This document shows, piece by piece, positions 11,791 to 22,628 of a DNA stretch of 29,037 bases. The translations under genes were made by a program, and so were the position numbers. The stretch is from Spongospora subterranea. Taxonomy: Eukaryota > Endomyxa > Phytomyxea > Plasmodiophorida > Plasmodiophoridae. The stretch is from assembly GCA_900404475.1 (NCBI GenBank), contig OUQQ01000112.1:1-29037 (forward strand), given 5' to 3'. Under the pieces are notes generated by a model. That model was not told the origin of the DNA and searched no databases. It saw only the letters and a list, made by a program, of their open reading frames with translations. How positions within the stretch are numbered: position 1 is the first letter of the stretch; each line of letters begins with the position of its first letter.

Positions 11791-14296
11791 ATGGAAAGTG
11801 CGGATTTTAGCGGGACTGTCCGCAGACGTGGCGTCCATAATCTCATGGACTTGTTAGCGGCTAGAGCTCCTATATTGCTTCGCTCCCATGGCGGAGATGG
11901 GACAGCCGAAATTGAAGCTTTGATTGGCGATAAACTTCTCGATGTGCTGTTATATTGGCGCCTTATGTGTCGGTTCAAAGTGAAAAGCGAGGGCCAATTG
12001 ACAATGCTTCGTGGAGTGTATGTTAGCAACCAAACCCTTGCCGATATCGGTTTACCGTTTGTCGTCCCTGAATATATGGATCTTAACTCTTGGGAATGTG
12101 CATCTGTGCATGAAAAAGTATTTATTTAAAAAAATATGTATTATTTTTACAACTGAAATCATTTTCAGGGAACTGCTGTTGAGGCAATTGTCGGGCGTGC
12201 ATTTCTAAGCACCAATGATAAGGCGCAAGATCAGAATACTATACTTCTCTCGAAATCATTGACAACAATTGGATATGAGATTTTAGACGCCATCGAAGGA
12301 AGAGTCATGAGTAATACTCACATGACTGCTAAAGACATGATTGCTTCTGCTGGTAATGCAACCCCTTCAGCGGTCACTGATACGATAGGCCATAAGAACC
12401 CTGCACAAGCTTTATTTGAATGGTTGCAACTCAAACTTAAGATAACGTATCCTGCTAAGACGATTACAACTTTTCAAACAACTGGGATAGAATGCGGAGT
12501 TATCGGCGAACAGAAATATGTGGCTGAGTTTAAACTTCCAGACGATATTGACAATGCTAAAATTGGGTTTCGAACTGATATTGTCATCCGGGGCGAAGCT
12601 TTCAACAGCAAAAAGCAAGCTCGTGACTTTGTCGCCCGTCAAGCGTTGCGCCATTTCGAAGTCGATTCTACTCTTTCATTTACGCGACATTCCAAGGAGG
12701 AAGTAGACCCCAATTCCCTCGCTCTTTCTAGGATTGGCAGCTCTAATATTGTGTCAACCTTATCCGAATTCAAAAACCCCCCTTCTCTGAAGTCGCCGAC
12801 TGCCAGACTGTATGAATGGTTACAGTTGACCAGAAAGGTGCCGTATCCTGCAAAGACCATTGAAGTCCTCAATGTTGCTTCTGCAGACGATATTACTCGC
12901 GATTCAACTTTTCAAGCCGTTTTCACGATGCCCAACAGTAATCCACCCAAGGTCATTAAGGGGGGGAAATTTGCCAACAAAAAGGTGGCAAAAGATGATG
13001 TTGCAAGCCGAGTTCTTATTTATTTCAATGTCAAAGAACCCAAGGCTCAATCCTCAGGCAATTTGAAAAAAAGGCAAAGACGGTCTTCTGAAATGAACCC
13101 AGAAGATATTCGTTCAGCAAATCAATCTCTTTGCAAGGCATTTTCAAACTTCGCTGCCGATCAACAATTCACACCTCGAGCACTTGCATATGGGAGTTCG
13201 AGGATAGAAATGCTTGAGGATGGGGAGGAACTGGAACCGGTTCATTCCCATAAGCGTGTTTCAGTCGATTTGTATTCGGACCTCGACGATAGCAAAGTGG
13301 TGATTCAGCAACGTAATGAAGATGATGGCATGCATTTGGCAGATCCGGTTCCGGATTCTTTTAAGATCAACGAAGTTATGGAAATTTGTAAGGAAGAGAT
13401 GCCCATCAAACCTAACGCTTCTGACGTAGCTATGGAAGTTGAACCACCTACAAAGTCTGGTACACATATGCAATGCACCGGAGATGTTCCTGATAGTACT
13501 CAGTATGTTTGCGAACCGGGCGAGATTCCTCCTGTATTGCTTGACGAGATTTACTCTGGTTTATCTGACGCCGAACGGAAACCCGAATTTTCAAACATCG
13601 AGAATGTTCACGAATCTAACATTTCCGAGAATGATGGTGCCTCCAAGATTCAGAAGGTGCAGGCGGACCCATTGAGTACGGATGATTCCATCGAACTCGT
13701 TGATAAATTTCTAAATCGGTATCAACGCGGCGCATCGCTCGGGTCTGTTGATATCCAAGGGCTTGTCACACCAGAGTTTGTTCGATCAATGCCGCTTCCG
13801 CTTCCAATCCCTGGGTTGCTACATTTTGAGCCACACACTCCCTGGGATAGTGCTCAATTACGTCCTTGGTTTGAGACCCTTTGGTCCAAAAAACCTATCA
13901 ACGCTCTTTGCATGCTGAAAGCTCGCATTGATGCCGAGTACATGTTCAAATTTTGGCGGTGCCGAATGAGCGCTGGTCGTGCTCCTCGCACGTCTAGCCC
14001 TGACATTCTGATGCTTATCGCTTTTTGGGATCGTGGCTTTGGTCCGGTGTATTCAATGGGTGTAGGATCTAATTCAGGTTATGCTTGTAAAGCAGCGTAC
14101 GTGGTTTTTGCCTATTATCTTCCCGCGTTGATTAAATTTGTTGTTTAGTTTGGTTCGTCTTTGGCCAAGTGTTAAACCACATCTTGATCTGCTCATTGAG
14201 AAAGCTGAAGTCAAAATCGCCGAAGCTGCTGAAGCGGCGTTAAGAGCGGCGAACGCTGCGAAAAGTGCAGGTAAAGATTCCAAAAATCACTATTGA
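11791..14296 (+). CDS. RNase III-like protein with two dsRNA-binding-like domains, possible pseudoenzyme
   Basis: Exons 11791-12117, 12169-14096 and 14149-14296 encode 800 residues. Residues about 38-121 resemble an RNase III domain: an acidic signature AEIEALIGDKLLDVLLY, a middle LTMLRGVYVSNQTLADIGLP, and a second signature GTAVEAIVGRAF. The usual Asp three residues before the second-signature Glu is Thr111. The first Glu and Asp (42 and 47) are one residue further apart than usual, so activity is doubtful. Two dsRBD-like units follow, about 186-273 (NPAQALFEWLQL, RGEAFNSKKQARDFVARQAL) and about 318-397 (SPTARLYEWLQL, GGKFANKKVAKDDVAS). Next comes a long acidic, disordered region, then a conserved-looking C-terminal block with FEPHTPW and FWDRGFGPVYSMGVG, and an Ala-rich helix. 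It could be an mL44-like mitoribosomal protein, a Dicer/Drosha-type cofactor or something new; mL44 is much shorter. Confidence 0.7.
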
Positions 14297-14301
14297 CGTC
14301 A
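14294..14301. promoter_or_regulatory. Perfect CRE-type palindrome TGACGTCA
   Basis: TGACGTCA, extended to TTGACGTCAA at 14293-14302, overlaps the stop codon of the RNase III-like gene and lies about 400 bases before the IFT140 start. CRE sites bind bZIP factors (known). Function here is inference from sequence alone; one such 8-mer can occur by chance. Confidence 0.25.
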
Positions 14302-14703
14302 ACTAAGAGTAAATGATATATTCTTCAATATCTATGCCCATATTCAAATAAAATCCCAGTACACTGTCTTACTTTCGTCAAGTCAGTGTGACATCTCTAG
14401 AAATGAATTCCCTTGTCGCGGTAGGTGTATCGGTGTGGACAGCTGTCCCTGGTCTTGTTGCCCAAGCATGTTTCTTACTATTTGCCCACAATTGGTCTCT
14501 TCGTTACGTGCAAGCGAAGTTTTGGGTGGAAATTGTCAATGAGCGGCCTTTCTTTTTGGTAATGCGACGGCTGCTGCGAGTGCAAGCTGTACTCAAGCAG
14601 TTTGTCACGGTTGCGAGCATGCCGGTCACATAAACCATCTACGCTGCGTGCGTAGCGGAATTCTAGGTCTGGTCTGACCTTGCTGATACCCGATTCGTTA
14701 CGC
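14297..14703. other. Region between RNase III-like gene and IFT140, with an uncertain small ORF
   Basis: Expected to hold the IFT140 promoter. I looked for an RFX X-box (a paired GTTGCC-like site) and found no convincing one. An ATG-started frame at 14403-14633 (+) encodes about 76 residues with a hydrophobic N-terminus (VSVWTAVPGLVAQACFLLF). A minus-strand frame over 14478-14700 also looks coding (KERPLIDNFHPKLRLHV). They cannot both be confirmed and neither matches a known family; each is recorded as a possibility only. Confidence 0.25.
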
Positions 14704-17700
14704 ATGTCGATATATCTAGAGAAGCGATTAGAGTTCATAGGCGATCCATCACCTAACAATGAACATATCAAGTGGAGTCATAGCTCAGACGCTCCGCTAT
14801 TAGCTGTTGTGCGAAACAACGGGGAGATAGTAGTCGTAGACGAGGAGGTCTGGGCTAAACGTTTGTCATGATGAACATGGATAGCGGTCAACTTTTCTCA
14901 GGGATTGATTGCTAGTAATCAGCCCACTGGTTCAGATCGAGATCATGAAGCCACTGCGATAGCGTGGCATCCGAAACAGCAAACCTTAGCGATCGGATGG
15001 AACTCCGGTTGGTATCGCATTCGGGCTCAGGACAGCAAGTTCTTGAGTTGCTTGATTACCAGGAAATGTGAGCTTTTGGGACGACACAAGAACGACTCAA
15101 CCAAATTCTGTTCACGCCACCGCAGTTTCTCTCATTGTGTGGTCAAACAAAGGTGACCGATTGTTAACCGCAAACGAGGTAACCACAGTATATATCTGTA
15201 TTGGCTGATGGCAAATTTATTGAGCACTAGTCTGGAGTCGTGTTTATACACGCTTATCAAGAAGGACAACTTATCCAACTGCAATCTTACAATGCAGAAG
15301 CATGCGCGAGCCATGCCCAGTTCGCTAATTCTAGGGAAACTTCGTCTGCATTCCTGCTCGGGACGACATCAGGCTGTATTTACAATGGTGACGATTCCGG
15401 CACATTCTCCAAGTTGGGAAATATCGGCAGCGCTATCAATTCCATATTTTTTGGAGATAGTCAACAGATCATGGTCATAATTTCCGTGCAATCAGTCATG
15501 TTCCTATATCAGGTAAACCAGCAGTTCATCGCAGTGTCTCTCTGAGGTCACCATGTAGATATCCAATGAGACAAAAATATCCCTAAAAAAAAAGGTTAAG
15601 CTTTCCATAAAAGGAGATGGTACGAATCTTCGTTTCGCCTGGGATAGCCAATGTTTTCTTCTAGCTGCTAACAAAGAACCTTGCGTTCGCTTGTGGTCAG
15701 TACAAAGTGACGAAAGTATCGTATTACCGCTTTCTGGTAATTGGGAAAGAAACGCGCAACAATCAGACTAAAGAACAATATGGTGCTATAGATAGTAGGC
15801 ATATGGCGAAAGGGAACGATTTTATAGTGTCAATTACTTATAATCCAAGAAGCATGACACTTGTTGGAGGCACTGCTATGGGGCGCGTCGTCATGTGGCG
15901 TTGTATGCCAAAACGTAATACTGACGAAGTGCAGCATAGAAATGAATGGATTGTGAGGATCACGAATACGCATTGCTGAGTTCATTAACAGATTTCAGGT
16001 CCTGCCTCCGGTCAACACTTGTTCTGATTCTGAAATAAGAACCATAACTGCTTCCAATATTCGCTCTATTGCAGTCGTGGCGAAATCAGGGTTGAGTATC
16101 CTCTCAGAAACAACCCTGCATTATTGCAGAATGTTCGGCACAGTTGCCGCTCAAATTTCTGCTGATAAATTGATTCTTTATTTGGCCAATGGTAAAGCAA
16201 AAAAGTTGAGCGCAAATATAAAAATTCAAGGTATCTCAGTTAATTTATGAAAATGGAGAGTTTGTAACGCCTCATAAACAGGAATATGCCTCGGCGAAAA
16301 CGTCATCGCTGTATGGAATGGTCAAAAAGTTGAAGTCAACGATATTGCCGATACAGTGAACTTCATAGCTAGTTTCAACTCCCAGGCGTGCTGTTGTGCC
16401 ATTCAAGGCCAGACGTTGTACCTAGCGACCGGGCCCAGAGTTGATGCCTGCAATTTTCAAGGTGTAGTTAAGAAGGCATTTTCCTTCTCTGAGAGTGAAG
16501 GTATCAGTGGTATAGATCTTTCATGAAAATAATAACGAATGTTAGGGCAATGCATATACGTTGATACTGCTGGGGATTTCCTCGTTGCGGTGTCGAATCT
16601 AGGAACAATAAAACTTTGGGAAATAGGCCGAAGAGAAGCGCGGTCAATGGTTCCTGGGCGAAAATTACCGAGTGGTCTGGGAAAAGTTATACTGTGTCGA
16701 CCCAACAAACTTGGATCGCATTTAGCGATATTGACTCGTACTGGCGACCAATGCACTGATGGTATCGATAGTCGTCTTACTATCTACGATGTTGAGCTGG
16801 ACAGAGTATTTCAGAAGCGTCTTTCATTCTTAACAAATTTGATATTCTTACCCGTCTATAGTTCGACTACTACGATTTTTCTTCGCGCAAGGTGGTGCCC
16901 TATTTTATTTGCTGGGATGAATTTGAGGGCTCCCTGATTATGGTTTCGGTCCGTCCCGAAACGGAACAACGGTTTGATGTAGATTTACCCGACGGCGAAG
17001 CAGTCAAGGTGAGTGCAATATGAAAATATCACTAGATTCCTTACATCATTGCATAGGGAAAACCTGATTGTTCCTCGTCCATCGTTTATGCTTTATTCGT
17101 AACGTCGGAACATGGAATACATTTTCAGGACAAATTTGATATCGGAGAAGATATCTTGATTGGGTCTGAGACCCCGTTTACTTACTATATACAGGGAGGA
17201 CAGACAGGAAGGTAGGTCGAAATTTGCCAGAAACTTCATCTGACCTCATTCACTCGCAGTCTTGGATCCGGTGGAATGCCTCATGTCGATAAACGTGTTA
17301 TGAGAGACTTCGTTGGCCTCGACTCTGTTGATGAAGCCACCGGAAGGGAACTGGTCAAATTTAGCTACAAGATGGCTATTGGTGATATGGATGAGGCAAT
17401 ATAAACAGGAATGTTCATCAGCGAGTTCATTGACCTTACTCATTAGGCATATCGAGCGGTGAAGAACATCGAAAGCCCTTCTATCTGGAAAAACATGGCA
17501 AAGATGTGTGTTATCACAAGACGGCTAGACATGGCTAGCATTTGCTTGGGCAACATGGGTTTCGCCACGGGTTCTAAAGCGCTTAGAGAGGCTAAGCAAT
17601 ATCCGGAAAAAGAGGTTCATTGATTGCTTTGGTAATGCTTGGATCTTGATTGTAAACATAGGCACAACTTGCTTGTATGGCTATTGAACTGGGAATGATT

Positions 17701-20012
17701 GATGAGGTCAGCTTCGATGACTCTGCTTAGGCATTCAATGACATCGGCACTTCGTTCAGGCTGTCAGCCTTTATAAAGACTGCGGCCGATATGATCTTCT
17801 AATCTCGTTACAAAAAGCGTCGGGACGTTGGGAGGATGCCATGAAGGCTTGCGAAACGCATCATCGCATTCAACTGAAGTCCTTACGGTACATTGCGACA
17901 AATTCGGGAAGTTGGCATCAAATTTCGTTTCTAGATTCGCACATGCGCGATTCTTAGAGGATCGTGGTCAAATTTCCCAAGCAATTACCGAATACGAAGC
18001 TTGCGACGCTTATACTGAGGTATCAACATCGGAACTATCTTGCAGATCCTTTACATTTATTGTTAGATACCGCGAATGTTCCTAGCTCTTGGGCGAATTC
18101 ATGACCTTGAAGCGTATTGCGAAAAGAAAGGAGACAGTAATATACAGATTTGGCTTGGCCAGTATAATGAAGGTCGTGCTTTGTATGAGAACGCTCTGCA
18201 ATATTACCTTGCTGCCAAAGAACATACATCATGCGTTCGCATTTATTGTCTACAGGTAGGTTGATACCTTCTTTGGATGTCGATTTCATGATTTGCAGCT
18301 GTTTATTTAGTCGGAGGTCGATAAGGCTCGAGCGATTTGTAAGGAGACTGGCGATCTGGCTGCCAGTTATCAACTTGGTCGATATTTGGAAGCGACCGGC
18401 TGTTTTGACGAAGCTGTATGTTTATATGCTAAGGCGCATCGATTTAACCGGGCCCTGCATCTGGCGAAAGAGCACTCGCAGGCGAAGGTAATGCTTTTTT
18501 CACAAAAACGTGGGCCCTTGAGCATGATTTTTCCCTTGACTTCAGGAGGTGTACATGTTCGGATTACAAAGCCCCCCTGCTGTCCAGAATGATGCAGCAC
18601 GTTTCCTGGAATCGCAGCAGCTTTATGACAAAGCCATAGTGCTATATCAGAAGGCTGGTAATTTATCTAGAGCATTAGATCTCTGTTTTTCGGTAGGCGC
18701 TGTGTGTCGTCAATCTTTCATTTATGAATTCGGATTTCTATATTTTAGGCAAACCAGTTTGATTGTCTGGCATCACTGGCAGCGGGCATGGGAACTGAGA
18801 CCTCGCCTGCCTTGATAACGAAGTGTGCCTCCTTTTTTTTGGAAAACAACCAGTTTGACAAAGCTGTGCAGCTGTACGTCACGGGCCGACGGTTCTCTCA
18901 GGTGGGATTGCATTGCGCATCGAGAATGCATCTTTAGCAAGTTCAATTTTGATTGTACCAGGCATTGGATGTATGTGTTCAGAATCGATTACCAATATCG
19001 GATGAGTTAGCGGAAATGATGACTCCAACGAAAGAGGAGAATGGGGAAAACAATGCCTCGGCCAGGAATGATTTTCTAAAAAAATTAGGAAAGTATTTGG
19101 CATCAATCGGGTCTTACCATATGGCAACCAAGAAATTTACGCAGGTATATATATCGTGCGTTTCCTTTATATGAAATGGTTCGTTGAGATTGTTATTAGG
19201 CCGGAGATAAGATACGGGCCATGAAATGTCTGTTAAAATCTAACGATACTTCGAAAATAATATACTATGCCACTATGACCAAGAAGAAAGAAATCTACGT
19301 CTTGGCAGGAAACTACCTGCAGAATTGTGATTGGCATTCTGACCCAGAGCTGACAAAAACAATCATCACGTTTTACACCAAAGCGGGGGCGTTTGATCAG
19401 CTGGCGCTTTTTTATGAATCATGCGCTCAACGAGAGGTCGATGATTATCGGGATTACGACAAGGTTTGCGAACAGATATATATCAAAATTGTATCCCCGA
19501 CTGATTGTATATCAAACGGATATTAGGCATTACAGGCAATGAAGGAGTCTCTTAACGTTTTACAATTGCATTGTAATCAACCAGGTGCAGTAAAGCAGAT
19601 GGAAAGACGGATATTCCTCGTCGGACAGTTTGTGGAAGCTCGATCCCTGATGTCAAGGCGAGTTGCCTCTGAAGCTCTGAATCTTTGCGTGTTTTTAACG
19701 GAACAAGAAGACATTGAGGTACATCACTATAGGATGGCAACAATTGTATTGATGGTTTTGCCACAGGATGCTGTTAGAGAGGGAGATGTTTTCGCGTTAA
19801 TGATCGAATATTTGCATTCAAAAGGGGACCTGAATGAAGCTCTAGTTGTACTTCAGAGAATGAAAGAATATAACTTAGATCCTGTTCCATTTATCAAAGC
19901 GAGTATACTGAAAGATCTTGATGCCAACAGCGGTTTGGATGCACATAAGGATTCTAAACAGCATTCTGGTCCAGATGCCGACAATGACATAGAAGACGAT
20001 ATTAAACTATAG
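14704..20012 (+). CDS. IFT140: Intraflagellar transport protein IFT140
   Basis: Core subunit of the IFT-A complex for retrograde ciliary transport and membrane-protein entry. Twenty-three exons join to 1386 residues (human is about 1460): 14704-14847, 14902-15007, 15063-15178, 15231-15512, 15559-15736, 15792-15952, 15999-16230, 16282-16500, 16546-16805, 16862-17008, 17057-17211, 17260-17395, 17447-17614, 17662-17706, 17760-17887, 17935-18019, 18067-18255, 18311-18487, 18546-18692, 18749-18901, 18962-19144, 19200-19463, 19527-20012. The first half is WD40 repeats (ATAIAWHPKQQTLAIGW; GRVVMWR). The second half is TPR-like, with family blocks RDFVGLDSVDEATGRELV, MAIGDMDEAYRAVK, SICLGNMG, GSYHMATKKFTQAGDKIRAM and KEIYVLAGNYLQNCDW. 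The tail is acidic. Intron 17396-17446 must start GC rather than GT to keep GDMDEA intact; the others are GT-AG. Confidence 0.95.
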
Positions 20013-20248
20013 AACTTCATTTTGCCTAAAAATTGTCCCTTGGTTTATGTGAGGGTTTGCTTCATCGCAGTTAACATGGTATGTTGTGGATGGCAGAATT
20101 CGGAGAAAGCGGAAGAAGGCGTCACAATTGCGAAAGTATATGGCTAAGGCAATCTGATTACCTATTCGGTCGCGTACATATATTATTTGAGAGTTCATTT
20201 CAATAAGGTCACGTTTAAATCTGTCTAAACCGCCTCAAATTACGAATC

Positions 20249-20875
20249 ATGGCGTCGCCAAAACTAACGATCTTCGCATATGTGGCACTGTCATTGTTGC
20301 TGCCGACAATTGCCAGAGCGGAGACGGTTGAAACCGCAGCAATTGGGGAAACCAAAGCAAACGATGGCCCAAAATTCGAAAGTCTGGAGTACGCATCGCC
20401 AGGGGTTGTCGAGGGAGGCCTAGTTGCCCCATATGCTGCTGATGGTCTGGTCGGAGGTGGCTATTTCGGGTATGGGGGATATGGGCCAGGTTTTGGCTAT
20501 GGACCAGGTTTCGGATATGGGCGAGGAGGTGGCGTCGCCTACGGAAGAGGGATAGGATTCGGGCGAGAAGGTGGCGTCGCCTACGGAAGAGGGATAGGAC
20601 TCGGGCGAGGATTCGGTCTGGGTGGAATAGGCTATGGAGGAGGACTTATCTACGGAAGAGGACTAGGATATGGAGGAGGGATCGGATTCGGCAGAGAAGT
20701 GGACGTCTATGGACGAGGTGCTGCATTTGGAGGAGTAGGCGTTGCAGGAGGCGTAGGCGTTGCAGGAGGAGTTGGCGTTGCACGAGGGTTCGGAGGTGGA
20801 TTAGGGTTCGCCCAACGATTTCAAGGAGGAGGGTTCGGGGTTGGCCGAGGATATGGGATTGGCCGAGGATTTTGA
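20249..20875 (+). CDS. Glycine-rich secreted protein
   Basis: A 208-residue intronless gene. Residues 1-24 form a clear signal peptide (MASPKLTIFAYVALSLLLPT, then IARA and a likely cut before Glu25). After a short acidic segment, most of the chain is Gly with Tyr, Phe, Arg and Val in loose GYG, GFG, YGRG and GVGVAGG repeats. Such low-complexity Gly/Tyr/Arg chains occur in structural wall, cuticle, adhesive and antimicrobial proteins, but composition alone does not assign a role. Lacking introns beside intron-dense genes, it looks like a recent, lineage-specific gene. An AATAAA stands 45 bases after the stop. Confidence 0.75.
   Translation: MASPKLTIFAYVALSLLLPTIARAETVETAAIGETKANDGPKFESLEYASPGVVEGGLVAPYAADGLVGGGYFGYGGYGPGFGYGPGFGYGRGGGVAYGRGIGFGREGGVAYGRGIGLGRGFGLGGIGYGGGLIYGRGLGYGGGIGFGREVDVYGRGAAFGGVGVAGGVGVAGGVGVARGFGGGLGFAQRFQGGGFGVGRGYGIGRGF
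20528..20611 (+). repeat. 42-bp tandem duplication in the glycine-rich gene
   Basis: Two adjacent 42-nt units (start 20528 and 20570), each beginning GGTGGCGTCGCCTACGGAAG, differ at very few positions and encode GGVAYGRGIG followed by FGRE or LGRG. The near-identity at DNA level indicates recent duplication, the way such genes change length. Confidence 0.7.
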
Positions 20876-20919
20876 TACGTTTTAGTCAACCGCTAGACAG
20901 AGGCAGTTATCATCAGTCA

Positions 20920-20925
20920 AATAAA
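20920..20925 (+). terminator. Polyadenylation signal AATAAA
   Basis: Canonical AATAAA 45 bases downstream of the glycine-rich gene's stop and about 100 bases before the next gene's start on the same strand; a plausible 3' end signal. Confidence 0.5.
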
Positions 20926-21026
20926 TATACTCTTGACGGAAGCGATTTGGGCTGATAGGTTTGATGGGTCATTGTCCAGAATTTTTCATTTCAAATCAGG
21001 AGGACAGACCGTTTATATATCAACGT

Positions 21027-22628
21027 ATGTTATTTGTGTTTGCGTCGATTTTATCGTTGGCGTCATGTACTTTACCCAGGCAAGGCACAACCACAGGTTT
21101 GGGTATTGCAGCCAGACCTTCTGCACCAGTGCGAGCCGTTTCTAACCCGTCTGAGATGTCTATTCCTCGCCAAAGTCCAATAGGAACTGCCGTGTTGGCA
21201 ACAGCAGAGATGCATTTCGAAAAATTTGAATTGCCATCTCACTCTGATTGGTCTGACGATGTGCCCCTGCCCCAATTTCAAGTACGCACCGCGACCGACT
21301 TCATGAAAGATTGTAAGTTCCAGGATGAGGAGGGTTCTAATTCTGCAATCTTCACGAATATTGATAATTCGAAAGACGTTGTTGCAAAGGATAATGATAA
21401 TGGCCAAGAATTGACTTTCCAGCAAGATCCTTCAAGTGTGTCGGCTCACGTTGTTCACCAATTAGGTGGCAATATGAATGGGCAAGAATTTACTTCGAAA
21501 GCGAATGAATTCTCTGTGGGACAAAACGAAAAAATGAAGCACAAAGTTGTTGACTTATCGGTCAACGATGTTTTGGAATTAACGCTGATTGCAACAAGTT
21601 CCAGTGACATGAACAAGAAGAAAAGCAGTGATAAATTGGCTGATGGTATTGGGAATACAGCTTTCTCCACCATCTTCGATGGTACTATGAACGGGAGAAA
21701 TCCCGGATGTGATCGAGATTTGGGGGAAGGACCCTCAAACATTCCAACTGCTAGCGTTGAGAACTTACAAGAGACCAGTTTACAATTGGGTCAAAACCAT
21801 GAGGCACAACTATCAACTACCCCTTTTGATGGCCAACCAATTGGGCAGTGTCCCATCGATCAGTTTGTAGCAACATTCAGCACTCTCGTTGACACAGTTG
21901 CGAACCGACAAGTCCAATTGCATCAAGACGTTGAGGAAAGTCCATTGCGTATTGATGAAGATGCAAGCGAACAAAGCATCACCGATCGATTGGTCCAAGA
22001 TCAACAGGGAAAAGCAGTCATCACTTATTACGTGGATCAAGGTCTGGTGGAAGAATTGTTCATCCGGCCAGGAGATATATCGGATGAAGAAGCGGAATCA
22101 CACATGTCCTCCACTAAAGATGAGGCACTAATTTCGGGAATTCTCGACCTGTTGCCATTTCCTACAACAAGAAACACAATCATACCAACATCGACGTGTT
22201 TACTAGATTGCGTTGACATTACGGATTCAGAGAGTAATCACGCGAACTCAGTGGATGAAAGGGAACAATTTGCCAATCAAGTCTGGGAATCAGAAAGTGG
22301 AGCCATAACTACGCAAGACAGTGGATTACCGGAAGGTCAATCAACTGATGACAAAGACGGGCCCGGGAATGAGATGGATCAGAGCGAACATATATCAGGC
22401 ACAATACCGCATCTGAGACAAGCAGATTCAGATCAGGACCAGACACAATCGGAGGTGGAGAACCCTAATGGTAGCGACACCAAGCAAGACGAAAAACAAT
22501 TATCATACCTTGGCACTATACTTGTAATATCGATTGGGTTTGCTGTATTGATCACAATAGGAATAACGGTGATGATCTTCGAGAATTCGCGAAAAAAACG
22601 GAATGTATTGGCCAGCAGTACTCTGTGA
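21027..22628 (+). CDS. Acidic single-pass (type I) membrane protein, unknown
   Basis: A 533-residue intronless gene. I chose the ATG at 21027 because it begins a signal peptide (MLFVFASILSLASCTLP); the same frame is open upstream from an ATG at 20964, which would bury it. The large outer part is hydrophilic and acidic, rich in Asp, Glu, Gln, Ser and Thr, nearly free of Cys, with no domain I know. One transmembrane segment lies at about 494-518 (TILVISIGFAVLITIGI), followed by a short basic cytoplasmic tail (ENSRKKRNVLASSTL). The layout suggests a surface protein with a disordered stalk. With the neighbouring glycine-rich gene it forms an intronless, secretory-pathway pair unlike the rest of the window. 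Confidence 0.7.
   Translation: MLFVFASILSLASCTLPRQGTTTGLGIAARPSAPVRAVSNPSEMSIPRQSPIGTAVLATAEMHFEKFELPSHSDWSDDVPLPQFQVRTATDFMKDCKFQDEEGSNSAIFTNIDNSKDVVAKDNDNGQELTFQQDPSSVSAHVVHQLGGNMNGQEFTSKANEFSVGQNEKMKHKVVDLSVNDVLELTLIATSSSDMNKKKSSDKLADGIGNTAFSTIFDGTMNGRNPGCDRDLGEGPSNIPTASVENLQETSLQLGQNHEAQLSTTPFDGQPIGQCPIDQFVATFSTLVDTVANRQVQLHQDVEESPLRIDEDASEQSITDRLVQDQQGKAVITYYVDQGLVEELFIRPGDISDEEAESHMSSTKDEALISGILDLLPFPTTRNTIIPTSTCLLDCVDITDSESNHANSVDEREQFANQVWESESGAITTQDSGLPEGQSTDDKDGPGNEMDQSEHISGTIPHLRQADSDQDQTQSEVENPNGSDTKQDEKQLSYLGTILVISIGFAVLITIGITVMIFENSRKKRNVLASSTL

Noticed and set aside
12412..12872. Minus-strand ORFs over the RNase III-like gene
   Set aside because: Antisense to the two dsRBD-like domains, which are clearly coding on the plus strand.
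14590..14640. Possible RFX X-box upstream of IFT140
   Set aside because: GTTGCGAGCATGCC resembles one half-site only; the second half does not fit the GTNRCC/RGYAAC pattern.
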